Positions 18,821 through 28,210 of a stretch of DNA of 38,516 nt are shown here, piece after piece; the first letter of the stretch is position 1, and each line of letters starts with the position of its first letter. This stretch comes from Candidatus Frankia alpina (GTDB lineage: Bacteria; Actinomycetota; Actinomycetes; Frankiales; Frankiaceae), in NCBI RefSeq assembly GCF_902806485.1, contig NZ_CADCWT010000020.1, positions 1 to 38,516 on the forward strand, given 5' to 3'. A program made the position numbers and the translations under genes. Below the pieces are notes generated by a model. The model was not told the DNA's origin. It searched no databases and saw only the letters and a list, made by a program, of their open reading frames with translations.

Positions 18821-20594
18821 ATCGCGTGGGCCCCGCGGCCACGGACAGCGCCACCTCCGCGCGGGGCGCCAACCCAGCGGTGACCCGCATCGACCAGATC
18901 GTCTATGCCTGGTCCAGGCGGACACGGGCCGACACCGAGAATTACTTTCCCATCGCGAGTTCGCTGAGCTCCGCGATGACCCGTTCGTGGAACGGCCTGC
19001 TCGCCGCCCAGGTCAAGGCGGGCGACAGTCCCACCGACCACCCGCCGGCCGCGCTCGCCTACGTCGTCAGCGTGCCCGATCGGCCCGTCCGGGACGACCA
19101 GTTCGACGTGCCGGACGCCGCGCTCGTCCACCGCGTCCAGGTCGCCGGCCGAAACGGTGCCGGCCGCGGCCGGCTGCGGGCGCACGTCCTGATCGGGCGG
19201 GCCGACTACCTGACCGAACGGGTTGCGCTGGCGTTGTACGCGGCCGGTGGGGCCACGGCCGGCGGCGCCCGGACCACGCCGCGGCTGTCCCCCCTGCACC
19301 TCGACGACCTCACCGCGCAGCGACGGACCGGTGAGCGGACCCTGCGCCAGGCCGCCCGGGTCCCCGCCCGGCGCAACCGGCTGACCGCCCTGGTCTCGAC
19401 GGTGCTCACCTGGTCGTGGACGGAGCGACCGTTCATGGTGTCGCACACCGGCCCGGACGAGGCCATCACGCTGATGTGGGCACTCGTCGAGATGCTCGAA
19501 GGGGTACTCCCCTACCGGCTCACCTTCGCCATCCACGCCGCTTCGCCCGCCCCCGGTCTCCCGGCGCCCGGCGCCCGCGCCGCCACTGCGCCGAACCAGT
19601 CGGCGTCGGCGTCGAACCGCGAGACGTTGGCCGTGGAGCACGGGCCGGCGGCATCCGACGGCGCCACCACCGGCTCGGGCCCCTCCGCACCCCGATTCCT
19701 GTTCGTCCCGGTCCCGCCCGAGCTCGTGGCCGGTGCCGACCCGGCGGCAATTCAGGTGGATCCACGTGTCGCACCGCCGGTCCCCCCGGCCCTGGTCGGC
19801 GGGGAGGCGTTCCAGCCGCACGATCCCGGGCACTGGTGCCGCCGGCTGGTGGCGAGAAGCGCACGGGACGCGGCGGTGGACCGACCAAGCGAACCGCCCC
19901 CGAGCCCGGAGACCGCGGCGGGTCAACCGTCCCCCACCCAGGCCATGGCCTTGCCGGCGGATGCACGATCATCCGCCGCGGCGCCGCCGGCCGCCGGGCA
20001 TGCGCGTGCGGTCGTCGAACACCTGCACGACGCCTACAAGTTGCTGCTGGCGCCGGGACCCGCCGATGAGGACGGCACCGACCCGGCAGGCCGGCTGATC
20101 GCGATCCTGGCCCGCCCGGTCGGTCTGCCCATCCACCTTCCGAGCGCCGAACGGCTGCGCGGGCAGTTGCGCCGCTTCGCGGGCCAGCTGACGGGACCGC
20201 TTGCCGGTGCATCCAATCGGCAGTTGAGATCGCCGGCAGGATGGGGGGAACGGACCGAGCCGACGTCGCGGGAGCAGGGCCGTGCCATGGTCGTGGCCAG
20301 CGTGCTCGGGTTGCCGCGGACGTCGAGGCCGCCGTCGTCGAGGAGCAACGGCAGGTCGAGGGGGCTCTGACTGCGCTGGCCGACGATCTCGCCGCGCTGC
20401 GCGGCCCGTCGCCCACCCGCGGCGCCGAGGAGTCGCTGCGCCAGGCGATCCCGCCCCTCGCCACCGGCCTGGAATCGATCCTCTCGTCGTACCGGCTCCC
20501 GTCGGCCGGCGGCAGCGCGCTGCGGCTCGCCACCGCGACCCTCGACGCGCTGCGCACCGTCCGTCCGGGAAGGCCCCCGTCCACCACCTACTGA
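18817..20594 (+). pseudogene. Large unknown protein resembling GTPase-associated effectors, frameshifted
   Basis: ATG 18817 opens MNRVGPAATDSATS; the fold-like region starts at VTRIDQIVYAWSRRTR and continues with NYFPIASSLSSAMTRSW, AALAYVVSVPDR, and RAHVLIGRADYLTERVALAL. After about 20315 the first frame turns Arg/Ser-rich and stops at 20370. The frame ending at 20594 takes over with ADVEAAVVEEQRQVEGALTA and SLRQAIPPLATGLESILSSY. One missing base near 20316-20320 explains this; the intact protein would have about 592 residues. The N-terminal texture recalls proteins of bacterial GTPase-associated conflict/signalling clusters (GAP1-like), but this is from memory and weak. Third-position bias supports the frame switch at that point. 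Confidence 0.5.
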
Positions 20595-20851
20595 CCCGGC
20601 ACGACCGACCAACCCGCCACCACCGACCGGTTCCACCCGGACGAACCCTCGCCGCCGGCGCACGGCCCTTCCTCGAGGCACTGGCGGCGGCCCGCGTCGT
20701 CCCGCGTCATCCCAGGCGGAGCTGCATGACCTGGGCGCTGAGATCGCCGAACGCGGCGCGATCCGGCGCCGGCGGCGCTCCTTCGGACTCCCCGTGTTCG
20801 CTTTCACCTTGGCCGCCGGCCGTGCTCGCCCTGTTCGCGCTGGTCCGGTGA
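20595..20851 (+). pseudogene. Decayed remnant with a C-terminal membrane helix
   Basis: Protein-like segments alternate between two frames: ARPFLEALAAARVVPRHP (to about 20710), then QAELHDLGAEIAERGAIRRR and SFGLPVFAFTLAA (about 20713-20815), then AVLALFALVR and a TGA at 20851. Joined, they give a tail with a basic stretch and one hydrophobic helix, a plausible membrane anchor. At least two opposite frame shifts in about 140 bases make this a gene relic. It follows the 18817-20594 gene directly and may have belonged to the same unit. Confidence 0.4.
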
Positions 20852-21232
20852 CACCACCGTTCGCCGGGCCGACGGGTGACGACCGTGAGCGCGCCCGGCG
20901 CGCTCCCACGGCACGTCGTGCCCGGCACGGGGTCCGGCGGGCAGCTGGCTCCGGTAGGCACCGCCCGGCGGCGGCACCCCGACGGCGGCCGGGCGGGCAC
21001 AGACCTCCGGGGTGCCGCGGTCCCGCCGCCGCACCCGACCGGCGAAAGGATCACCACGGCTGCCCCGTTCGCTCTACTCGGGGCCGTTGGAGTCTGGAAC
21101 AATGACCAGCACCTGTGTCGGTGTCGCGACACACCAGGGGTTGGCGGTGCGTCGATGCCCTTGGGTAGGAGAAGGACGGCTGGCGACACGTCCGACAGCG
21201 TGATCGTGAATGGTTCGGCGAGGACGGAGGCC
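20852..21232 (+). other. Leader region of the PP2C gene with a perfect palindrome
   Basis: No separate gene is supported in these 381 bases. A perfect 12-bp palindrome, gtgtcgcgacac, lies at 21121-21132, about 100 bases before the chosen PP2C start; nearby tgtgtcg (21114-21120) partly repeats its half. It is a candidate operator. The frame of the PP2C gene is open through this region, so an earlier start (for example ATG 21155 or GTG 21200) cannot be excluded. Confidence 0.4.
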
Positions 21233-22588
21233 ATGGGTAGCTCGCTGGTTCCGATCATGCTCATCGTGGTGCTGCTGGTAGCCCTGGTGATCTTCTTCGC
21301 CCTGAACAACCGGCCGGTTCGGCAGGGAAGCCAGCGCCGCGGCCGCGGGCTGGATCATCAGCGGCATCGCTCCGGTACGGTGCCGCTGCGAGACAGCTCC
21401 GACGCCGCCGCGCCGGATGGGATCGTGCCGGGCTTCACCGAGCCGGCGCCGGTCCCCTCCGCCGCGCACACGGCCGACGACGCAGGCGACGGCCCGGAAG
21501 CGGGCGTGTCGTGGGGAGGGGATGTGACCGCGCAGGTTCCAGTCGGCGGGGAGGTCGGCGGGGAGAACAGTCGCGATCCCGACGCGACCGGTTGGACCCC
21601 GCCCCCCGCCGCTCCGCCGTATCAGCATCAGTCCTTCGAGGATGAGCGGGAGGACGCCACCCGCTACTACGACCCGCAGACCGGTGACTACCCGATCGCG
21701 TCGCCCACGACGACCTTCGTCGCGAAGTCGGCCGCACCGGGCGCCGAACCGGCGGGCAGGCGGGCGGCCGCGGGCGACCCGCGGTGGGAGAGCACGTCGA
21801 CCGCGACCACGTATCCCAACACCGCCTCCGCCTCACCGCGGGAGCAGGCGGCCGATCTGATGGCGACCGAGCCCGAGCAGACCACGGCCGCCCCGCTGCG
21901 GCTGGCCGCCGCCGGCCGGACCCGCCGGGGCAAGCGCGGCGGTCCCAACGAGGACGCGTTCGTCGTCGTGGACGGCCTGCTGGCGGTTTCGGACGGCGTC
22001 GGGGGCGAGGCCGCCGGCCAGATCGCCTCCACACTGACCGTCACCACCGTGGCCGGCTTCCGTCCTCAGTACGCCGAGGATCCCCTGGAGGGTCTGCGCA
22101 GGGCGGTGGAGCGGGCGAATCGGGTGGTCCGCACCCGGGCCCGGGAGGAACCGACCTGGCTGGGCATGGCCTGCACACTGGACGTCGTCATCCTCGGCCG
22201 GCAGCACAACACCGGCGAGTACCTCACCGTCGCCCACGTCGGCGACAGCTCGGTGTGGCTGCAGCCGGGCCGGGGGCGCCCACGGGCGCTGACCACCCCG
22301 CACGCGATTCGCAACGGCCCGCTGCTGAACGCCGTCGGTCTCGCCGACGAGATCGAGGCCGACATCTTCAGCGAGCCGGTCCGGGCCGGTGACCGGGTCG
22401 TCCTCGCCAGCGACGGCATCACGAAGGTGATGACGCCCGAGCAGCTCGACGGCCTGCTCGGCGAGCTGGGCTCCGAGCCGCCCGAACGGGCCGCGGATGC
22501 CCTCGTCGAAGCCGCCCTGCTCGCCGGAGCCCGCGATGACACCACCATCGTCGTCGCCGACCTGGTATCCGAGCCCTCCGCGCGGTGA
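21233..22588 (+). CDS. Membrane-anchored PP2C-type Ser/Thr phosphatase
   Basis: The N-terminus is one membrane helix (SSLVPIMLIVVLLVALVIFF, from residue 3), followed by about 190 disordered residues and a C-terminal PP2C domain. The metal-binding blocks are visible: GGPNEDAF, LLAVSDGVGGEAAGQIAS (DGVGG), VAHVGDSSVWL (GDS), DRVVLASDGITKVM (SDG) and ARDDTTIVVADL. The usual MGTT block reads LGMACTLDVV. The enzyme should dephosphorylate Ser/Thr proteins, with the catalytic domain in the cytoplasm and manganese or magnesium bound. ATG 21233 starts just before the helix, but ggagg sits only 2 bases upstream, so GTG 21200 or ATG 21155 may be the real start. The next gene is 81 bases downstream in the same direction, likely co-transcribed. 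Confidence 0.85.
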   Translation: MGSSLVPIMLIVVLLVALVIFFALNNRPVRQGSQRRGRGLDHQRHRSGTVPLRDSSDAAAPDGIVPGFTEPAPVPSAAHTADDAGDGPEAGVSWGGDVTAQVPVGGEVGGENSRDPDATGWTPPPAAPPYQHQSFEDEREDATRYYDPQTGDYPIASPTTTFVAKSAAPGAEPAGRRAAAGDPRWESTSTATTYPNTASASPREQAADLMATEPEQTTAAPLRLAAAGRTRRGKRGGPNEDAFVVVDGLLAVSDGVGGEAAGQIASTLTVTTVAGFRPQYAEDPLEGLRRAVERANRVVRTRAREEPTWLGMACTLDVVILGRQHNTGEYLTVAHVGDSSVWLQPGRGRPRALTTPHAIRNGPLLNAVGLADEIEADIFSEPVRAGDRVVLASDGITKVMTPEQLDGLLGELGSEPPERAADALVEAALLAGARDDTTIVVADLVSEPSAR

Positions 22589-22669
22589 GGCCGATCGGAC
22601 GGCCGGCGCGGCGAACCCGGCGTCGGCGGTCTCGATCCCGCCCTCGGCAACCCGACCGGGACAGCCACG

Positions 22670-24571
22670 GTGATCAGCCGTGGCGCACCCGGCGGCCGGG
22701 GCGGGCGCGCCGGCGTCGGGCATCGACTCGGACGCTGGGCTACCCGCCCGCAGCTTGTCGCCGGCCGGCTGGCCCGCTGGCTGCGCCGTCATCTGCTGGG
22801 GACGTTCGCCGTCCTCGGGGTGATCGCGTTCAGCCTCGGCCTGATCGGGATGTACCGGCAGTTCCGCAGTGAGCCGGCGATGTTCAACTGGCCCAACATC
22901 GTGTTCTTCACCGCGACCCTCTTCCTCGCCGACGGGACGGTCTTCCAGGACGGCGGGCGGTACCCGCTGGCGCTGGAGATAGCGCGGTTCCTCGCGCCGG
23001 TGGCGACGGCCGTCGGAGTCGCCGACGGCGTGAGCACGATCTTCGCCCAGCGCTTCGAACGCTTCCGGGCCCGCCACTCCCGCCATCACGTCATCGTGTG
23101 CGGCACCGGCCCCACGGCGTCGGCGCTCGTCGACAAGCTCTCCCGGTCCAAACGGGTGGTGCTGGTCGCCGAGGACGCGGAGCGGGAGTATCCGGACGCC
23201 GAACTCCCGCCCGGCCTGCTGCGGGTCGTCGGCGACCCGATGGAGCCGCTGGTGCTGGCGAAGGCCGGGGTCGCCCGCGCGGACGTGGTCTACGGCTGCC
23301 TGCCGGACACCTCGTCGAACCTGGCCATCGCCCTCGCCGCCCGGCGCCTGGCCGCCGATCGGGCGAAGCAGCCGCTGCGCTGCGTGGCCCAGGTAGGCGA
23401 CCTCTCCCTGATCCCGCACCTGCGGGCCCGACGGATCGGGTTCAATGACGACAGCGGATTCCGGCTGGACTTCTTCGCCGTCGAGGTGCTCGGCGCGCGC
23501 GCCCTGCTCAACCGCTACCCGCCGAGCTGGACCGCCCCGGATCGCGGTGAACAACCGCCCGTCGTGCCGGCGTCCCTGGCCGTTCTCGGGCTGTCAGGCC
23601 TCGGCCGCGCCCTGGTGATAGAGCTGGCCCGCCGCTGGCTGGCCCTGGTCGGGGCGGGCGGCCCGCTGCTGCCCATCGCCGTGGCCGATCCGGCGGCCGA
23701 TGAGATACTCGCCGCGTTACGCGTCCGAGAACCCGCGCTCGCCCGGGTCGCGCTCACCGGTCACAACACCCCGAACGGCGAGCTGCCGCCGGCCGTCATG
23801 GAAGCGGATGGTCCCAACGGGCCCCCCGAGTTCGTCTACGTCTGCCAGAGCGACGAGGAACGAGCGCTGCTGTGCGGGCTGGACGCGGCGCAGGTGCTCA
23901 ACGGCCGCTTCGGGGTCGCGCGGACCACGGTCATCGTGTGCACCGGCCGGCAGCGCAGCCTGCAGGACGTCTTCGGCCGCCCGACGTTCCCCCGCCCGCC
24001 GACCCCGCTGCCGGGGCCGCTGCTGGAGGACCTCCTGGGCGGCGTGCGCTTCTTCGCCGTCAACGACGAGGCGCTCCCGCTCGACCTCGGCGACACCGAC
24101 CTGATCGAACGCTTCGCCCGGGCGAGCCACGAACGCTACCTGGCGGCGGAACGCCGTCGGGGCACCGCGATGGGGTCCAGGCCAGCGATGGTGCTGTGGG
24201 AGGAGCTCCCGGATGACCTGCAGGACTCCAACCGGGCGCAGGTCGCCCAGTTCGGGGAGATCCTGCAGGCGGCGCAGACGCTGATGCTGATGCCGGCAGG
24301 GGAGGCCGACACCGACTTCGCGTTCACCGCGGACGAGATCGACGAGCTCGCCCAGCAGGAACACCAACGGTGGCGCCGGGAGCGGGAGGCCCGCGGCTAC
24401 ACCCTGGGGCCGACTCAGCAGAACGGTCCCGACCGCCGCCACCCCGCGATCGTCGACTGGTCGGCGTTGTCCGAGACCGACCGGGAACGCGACCGCGATG
24501 TCATCCGCAGTCTGCCGGCGGTCCTCGCCCATGTGGGGCTGCGCATCGTCCGCCTCGACGATTCCGCCTGA
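22670..24571 (+). CDS. Channel-like membrane protein with TrkA-N and RyR domains
   Basis: After a basic N-tail there are two or three membrane helices (about 42-62, 76-90, 105-127), then a Rossmann nucleotide-binding domain beginning HHVIVCGTGPTASALVDKL (about 139-157), as in TrkA-N/RCK domains that gate potassium channels. A second Rossmann-like unit begins SLAVLGLSGLGRALVIELA. The C-terminus has RyR-type repeats: HERYLAAERRRG...LWEELPDDLQDSNRAQV, and then EIDELAQQEHQRWRREREAR with HPAIVDWSALSETDRERDRD. The domain names follow known family patterns; the job is inferred as a ligand-gated ion channel or membrane sensor. It has 633 residues. GTG 22670 is the first start of the frame with no strong RBS, so it is tentative. 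It lies directly after PP2C, which suggests a common pathway. Confidence 0.75.
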   Translation: MISRGAPGGRGGRAGVGHRLGRWATRPQLVAGRLARWLRRHLLGTFAVLGVIAFSLGLIGMYRQFRSEPAMFNWPNIVFFTATLFLADGTVFQDGGRYPLALEIARFLAPVATAVGVADGVSTIFAQRFERFRARHSRHHVIVCGTGPTASALVDKLSRSKRVVLVAEDAEREYPDAELPPGLLRVVGDPMEPLVLAKAGVARADVVYGCLPDTSSNLAIALAARRLAADRAKQPLRCVAQVGDLSLIPHLRARRIGFNDDSGFRLDFFAVEVLGARALLNRYPPSWTAPDRGEQPPVVPASLAVLGLSGLGRALVIELARRWLALVGAGGPLLPIAVADPAADEILAALRVREPALARVALTGHNTPNGELPPAVMEADGPNGPPEFVYVCQSDEERALLCGLDAAQVLNGRFGVARTTVIVCTGRQRSLQDVFGRPTFPRPPTPLPGPLLEDLLGGVRFFAVNDEALPLDLGDTDLIERFARASHERYLAAERRRGTAMGSRPAMVLWEELPDDLQDSNRAQVAQFGEILQAAQTLMLMPAGEADTDFAFTADEIDELAQQEHQRWRREREARGYTLGPTQQNGPDRRHPAIVDWSALSETDRERDRDVIRSLPAVLAHVGLRIVRLDDSA

Positions 24572-24605
24572 CTCCCGGCTGATCCCGAGCGGGGCGGGGC
24601 TGCTG

Positions 24606-26291
24606 TCAGGAGATGTGCTGATCCACCGGGCAGTCCAAGGCGCTGGCCCGGGTCAGGCCATCGACCGAGAGCCGGGCGGACAGGCGCACCGGCCCGGACG
24701 CCTCGGTGAGGATGCCCGTCCAGCCGCCGGCGGCGCGGAACACGCACGCCCGCCCCGCCGACAGCCGCCAGTAGGGCGTGTAGTGGACGAGCACGGTGGC
24801 GACCCCGGGCGTGCGGAAATCCACCCCCACCGAGCTGACCCCGAGCTCGGTCAGGCTCGCCGGCCCCTGCACCAGACCGGCGGAGTCGGTGACGAGCCAG
24901 ACCTTCCAGTGCGGGTTGTGCCAGGCGAGTTCGAGGTAGGGCAGGCCCGCCCGCAGCAGTTTCGCCTCCGCCACGGCGGACGGGTCGAGCTCCACGTCGG
25001 GCAGGGCGACGTAGCGGATGCCCCGGGCGAGCAGCCACTCGTGGTAGGTCTCGGCGTTCAGGCTGCCGTCGTAGAACAGCGCGTTGTACTTGCTGTCGAG
25101 CTGGCGCAGCCAGCCCCGGGCCATCGGCACGGACGGCGCGACGAAACGAGCCTCCCAGTGGGCCCGGGTGAACGGGACCTCGACCCGCCCGGCCGGCACC
25201 GGCGCACCGCGGTCGAGGTAGTCGAGCAGCTCGGTGTAGTACCCGGCGGACGAGGACGGATCGCCCTGGGTGAGCAGCGCGCCGTGGATCGGACCGATCT
25301 GCCAGCCGATCAGCGGGATCGCCACGATCGCGAGCACCCGGCGACGGTCGGCGAGCAGCAGTGCCGCCGAGGGGCCGGCCAGCAGCGTCGCCGGTCGGGT
25401 GATGTTCCCCCCGACCTGGGAGGGGATGAAGAAGAACACCGCCGCCGCGGCCGCCCACAGCAGCAGACCGTGCCGGATCGCCCGGGCGCCCTTCGGGACC
25501 ACCAGCAGACCCACCGCGATGAGCGCCAGCAGCGACAGGAAGGTCAGCGCCGGGAAGGGCTGGTAGCCGTCCTCCGGGAAGGCCAGCGCGACGGCGATCC
25601 CGGCCCCGGCGCCGGCGAACGGCAGCACGCGGCGCCAGCCGATGGTCAGCAGCAGCGCAGCGCCGACGAGCAGCACGAAACCGGCGGCCAGCGGCGAGGC
25701 CAGCGACGACAGCACGGCGCCGGCCCAGGTCAACGTCGTCCGGCGTTCGCGCGCCCCGAGCAGCGCCAGCGCGCCGAACGCCATCCCGAGAGCGAACGGC
25801 ATCCGCCCGACGACGAGGTTCGACACCGTCGCGACAGCGAACCAGACCAGGACTAGGTCGTACCCCGACCGCCGGCCCGGCCCGCGCAGCAGCCGGCTCA
25901 CGATCACCGTGGAGGCGACGCAGGAGATCGCGCCGAGGAGCTGGACCCCCAACAGCGCACCGAGCGGCGGGAACAGCACGCTGTACCCGGGTATGGTGTG
26001 GCCGCCGTACCATTGATCGTCCCAGAGGACCGCCCCGCCGTGGCGGAACAGCCACACCCGGTACTCCTGAGCGGGGGTGTCCGGGCCGGTCACGCCGAGC
26101 CCGACGCACAGCAGGCACAGTGCCGCGGTCAGCGTCCACGGCCACCGGCGCACGGCCGCGACGACGACGAGCAGGCCCCGCACAACCCGCCCGTGGTGCC
26201 GCGGCGGCTCGAGGGCGATGAAGGGGGTCTGGGGCAGTGGAGCCACGCGAGACTCGGTCTCGCCGGCCGGCAGCGCCACAAGCGAGGTCAT
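24606..26291 (-). CDS. Polytopic membrane protein, possible GT-C-type glycosyltransferase
   Basis: From ATG 26291 the protein begins MTSLVALPAGETES, then a first helix (WTLTAALCLLCVGLGVTG) and an outer loop with AVLWDDQWYGGHTIPGYSVL. About ten more helices follow. The last 200 residues are mostly soluble (VPFTRAHWEARFVAP, WLLARGIRYVALPDVELD, PYLELAWHNPHWKVWLV). Multi-helix N-part plus soluble C-domain is the layout of GT-C enzymes and related envelope proteins, but I see no diagnostic motif, so function is open. The two neighbours are glycosyltransferase-like, which supports an envelope role. The open frame continues up to 26417 (ATGs at 26402 and 26390); I chose 26291 because the upstream codons look non-coding and overlap the promoter region of the divergent gene. 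Confidence 0.65.
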   Translation of the reverse strand: MTSLVALPAGETESRVAPLPQTPFIALEPPRHHGRVVRGLLVVVAAVRRWPWTLTAALCLLCVGLGVTGPDTPAQEYRVWLFRHGGAVLWDDQWYGGHTIPGYSVLFPPLGALLGVQLLGAISCVASTVIVSRLLRGPGRRSGYDLVLVWFAVATVSNLVVGRMPFALGMAFGALALLGARERRTTLTWAGAVLSSLASPLAAGFVLLVGAALLLTIGWRRVLPFAGAGAGIAVALAFPEDGYQPFPALTFLSLLALIAVGLLVVPKGARAIRHGLLLWAAAAAVFFFIPSQVGGNITRPATLLAGPSAALLLADRRRVLAIVAIPLIGWQIGPIHGALLTQGDPSSSAGYYTELLDYLDRGAPVPAGRVEVPFTRAHWEARFVAPSVPMARGWLRQLDSKYNALFYDGSLNAETYHEWLLARGIRYVALPDVELDPSAVAEAKLLRAGLPYLELAWHNPHWKVWLVTDSAGLVQGPASLTELGVSSVGVDFRTPGVATVLVHYTPYWRLSAGRACVFRAAGGWTGILTEASGPVRLSARLSVDGLTRASALDCPVDQHIS

Positions 26292-26455
26292 CAGTCGACT
26301 ACCAAGCGTGGCGTCGACCGGGGAGCCGGGCGCCGCGAGCGCTGTCACCCGCGACCTCCCAAGGCGTCGACGACGGTCCGTCCGCCGCATCCCACCGATC
26401 ATCTCCCGCCGGCCCACCGGCAGGCGACCGGCCGGCCACGGCCACCTCCTCGCCG

Positions 26456-28210
26456 GTGGCGCGCGGCGACCGCGGACCGTCCGCCAACAGGGCCTCGACC
26501 AGCGTCATCTGGCTGATCATCGGCGGAACCGGCGCCGCGGTCGCGGCCATGCTGGCCGAGGGGCGGCTCAGCCCACGCGATCCGTACGTCACCGATCCCT
26601 CGTCCTGGTTGGGAATTCTCCCATCGACCCCGCCGGCGGAGACCGCAAGGGGCGTTCTGGCCGGGGTGTCCGCGCTCAGCGTCATCACGCTGTGTCTGTG
26701 CTGGGCTCTGCTGGTACGCGCGATGGCCGCCGGGCGGGTGTCCACCCGCGCCGGGCTCGCAGCGGCCGCCGCCTGGAGCCTGCCCTTCGCCGTCGGCCCG
26801 CCGTTGTTCAGCCGGGACGTATACGCCTACGCCGCCCAGGGCGAGCTGGCCCGACTCGGCCTGGACCCGGCGACCCACGGCGTGGCCACCCTGCTGACGG
26901 CCGGGGCGCCGGGCGGTTCGGGCCGGACGTTCGTGTCGGCGGTCGACCCGCGCTGGTGGCACACCCATACCCCCTACGGCGGCGCCGCGGTCGCGGTCGA
27001 GAAGGTCGCGGCGGCGATCGGCGGCGGGCCCGCCGGCACCGTCGTGGTGCTCCGGGTGGTCGCCGTCCTCGCCACAATCGCCATGATCGGCCTGTCGCTG
27101 CGCCTCGCCGGGCCCGAGCCGGCCCGGCGCCACGCGGTTGCGGTCCTGGTCGCGGCGAACCCCGTGGTCGTCATCCATCTCGTCGGCAGCGCGCACCTCG
27201 ACGCGATCGCCGCCATGCTCGTCGTCGCCGCCCTCGTGATGGACCGCGCCACCCGCCGCACGAAGGGGCCGCACCCGCAGACGGCGGGCCCGGGACGGAC
27301 CGAGGTGGGCGGGATCGTTGCGGGCGCGGCCGCGACGGGCCTGGCGTGCCTCGCGGGCAACGTCAAGGCGACCGCCCTGCTCTGCGTCGGTTGGCTGGTG
27401 TTGGCCCACCTGCTGGCCGCGCGGCGGGCGCCGCGGCCGGTGCGGGCGGGCGCCGTGCGCCTCACCGCGGACGTCGTCGCCGTCGCCGTCGCCTCGGGCC
27501 TGAGCATCGCCGCAGCGGGTTTCGGCCCGACCTGGATCCGGGCGCTGTCGACATCGGGCGCCGTGACCACCGGAATCGCTCCCGCCTCGATCCTCGCCAC
27601 GGCGGCCGACGGCGTGCTCGCGCTGGTCGGCGTGCACCCCGCGGACGGCACGTCGCAACGGGTGACCCGGGCGCTGTGCCTCGCGGCCGCGGCGGCCGTC
27701 GTCCTCGCGCTCGCCCTGCGCGCCTGGCGCCGGACACCACCGGCCGAGGCACAACCCGCCGGGACACCACCGGCCGGGACGTCGTCCGCCGAGACGTCGC
27801 CGGCGGGCGGTGACCGGACGTTTCGGGCCTTCGCCGACCATCAGCCCGACCTGGTCGTCGTCGGCTTCGGTGGTCTGGCCGTGGCGCTCGGCAACCCGGT
27901 GGTCTACCCCTGGTACCTCGCGCTGTGCCTGGCGCCGCTCGCCGTCCTCGCGGCACCCGGCGCCCCGGCCGGGCGGCGGGTGGGGCTGCTGGCGGGCACG
28001 GCCGCGGGGCGCACCGCCGCCGTGCTGGTCCTGGCCTCCACCTTGCTGTGCTTCGCGACCCTCCCGCCGCTCGCGGCCACCTGGCGGCTACTCGGCACCG
28101 TCGGCGTGGCCGCCCTCATCACCGTCGCCGCGCTGGCCGTCGCGGCCGGGGCCGCAACCGCGCTGCTGGCGGCGCGGCGGCGGCCCGCACCGCCCACCAG
28201 CACACCATGA
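26456..28210 (+). CDS. MptB-like polyprenol-phosphomannose-dependent alpha-1,6-mannosyltransferase
   Basis: This polytopic GT-C protein carries FSRDVYAYAAQGELARLGLD, with the catalytic Asp in the first outer loop, and PRWWHTHTPYGGAAVAVEK, both typical of MptA/MptB enzymes that extend alpha-1,6-mannan on lipoglycans outside the membrane using decaprenyl-phosphomannose. NPVVVIHLVGSAHLDAIAAM is a second family block. About 12 helices are expected over 584 residues. GTG 26456 is chosen because the first helix (SVIWLIIGGTGAAVAAML) follows closely and the region upstream has poor codon bias; the frame is open back to 26237. It is divergent from the 24606-26291 gene. Its last 92 bases overlap the convergent GT87 gene. 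Confidence 0.78.
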   Translation: MARGDRGPSANRASTSVIWLIIGGTGAAVAAMLAEGRLSPRDPYVTDPSSWLGILPSTPPAETARGVLAGVSALSVITLCLCWALLVRAMAAGRVSTRAGLAAAAAWSLPFAVGPPLFSRDVYAYAAQGELARLGLDPATHGVATLLTAGAPGGSGRTFVSAVDPRWWHTHTPYGGAAVAVEKVAAAIGGGPAGTVVVLRVVAVLATIAMIGLSLRLAGPEPARRHAVAVLVAANPVVVIHLVGSAHLDAIAAMLVVAALVMDRATRRTKGPHPQTAGPGRTEVGGIVAGAAATGLACLAGNVKATALLCVGWLVLAHLLAARRAPRPVRAGAVRLTADVVAVAVASGLSIAAAGFGPTWIRALSTSGAVTTGIAPASILATAADGVLALVGVHPADGTSQRVTRALCLAAAAAVVLALALRAWRRTPPAEAQPAGTPPAGTSSAETSPAGGDRTFRAFADHQPDLVVVGFGGLAVALGNPVVYPWYLALCLAPLAVLAAPGAPAGRRVGLLAGTAAGRTAAVLVLASTLLCFATLPPLAATWRLLGTVGVAALITVAALAVAAGAATALLAARRRPAPPTSTP

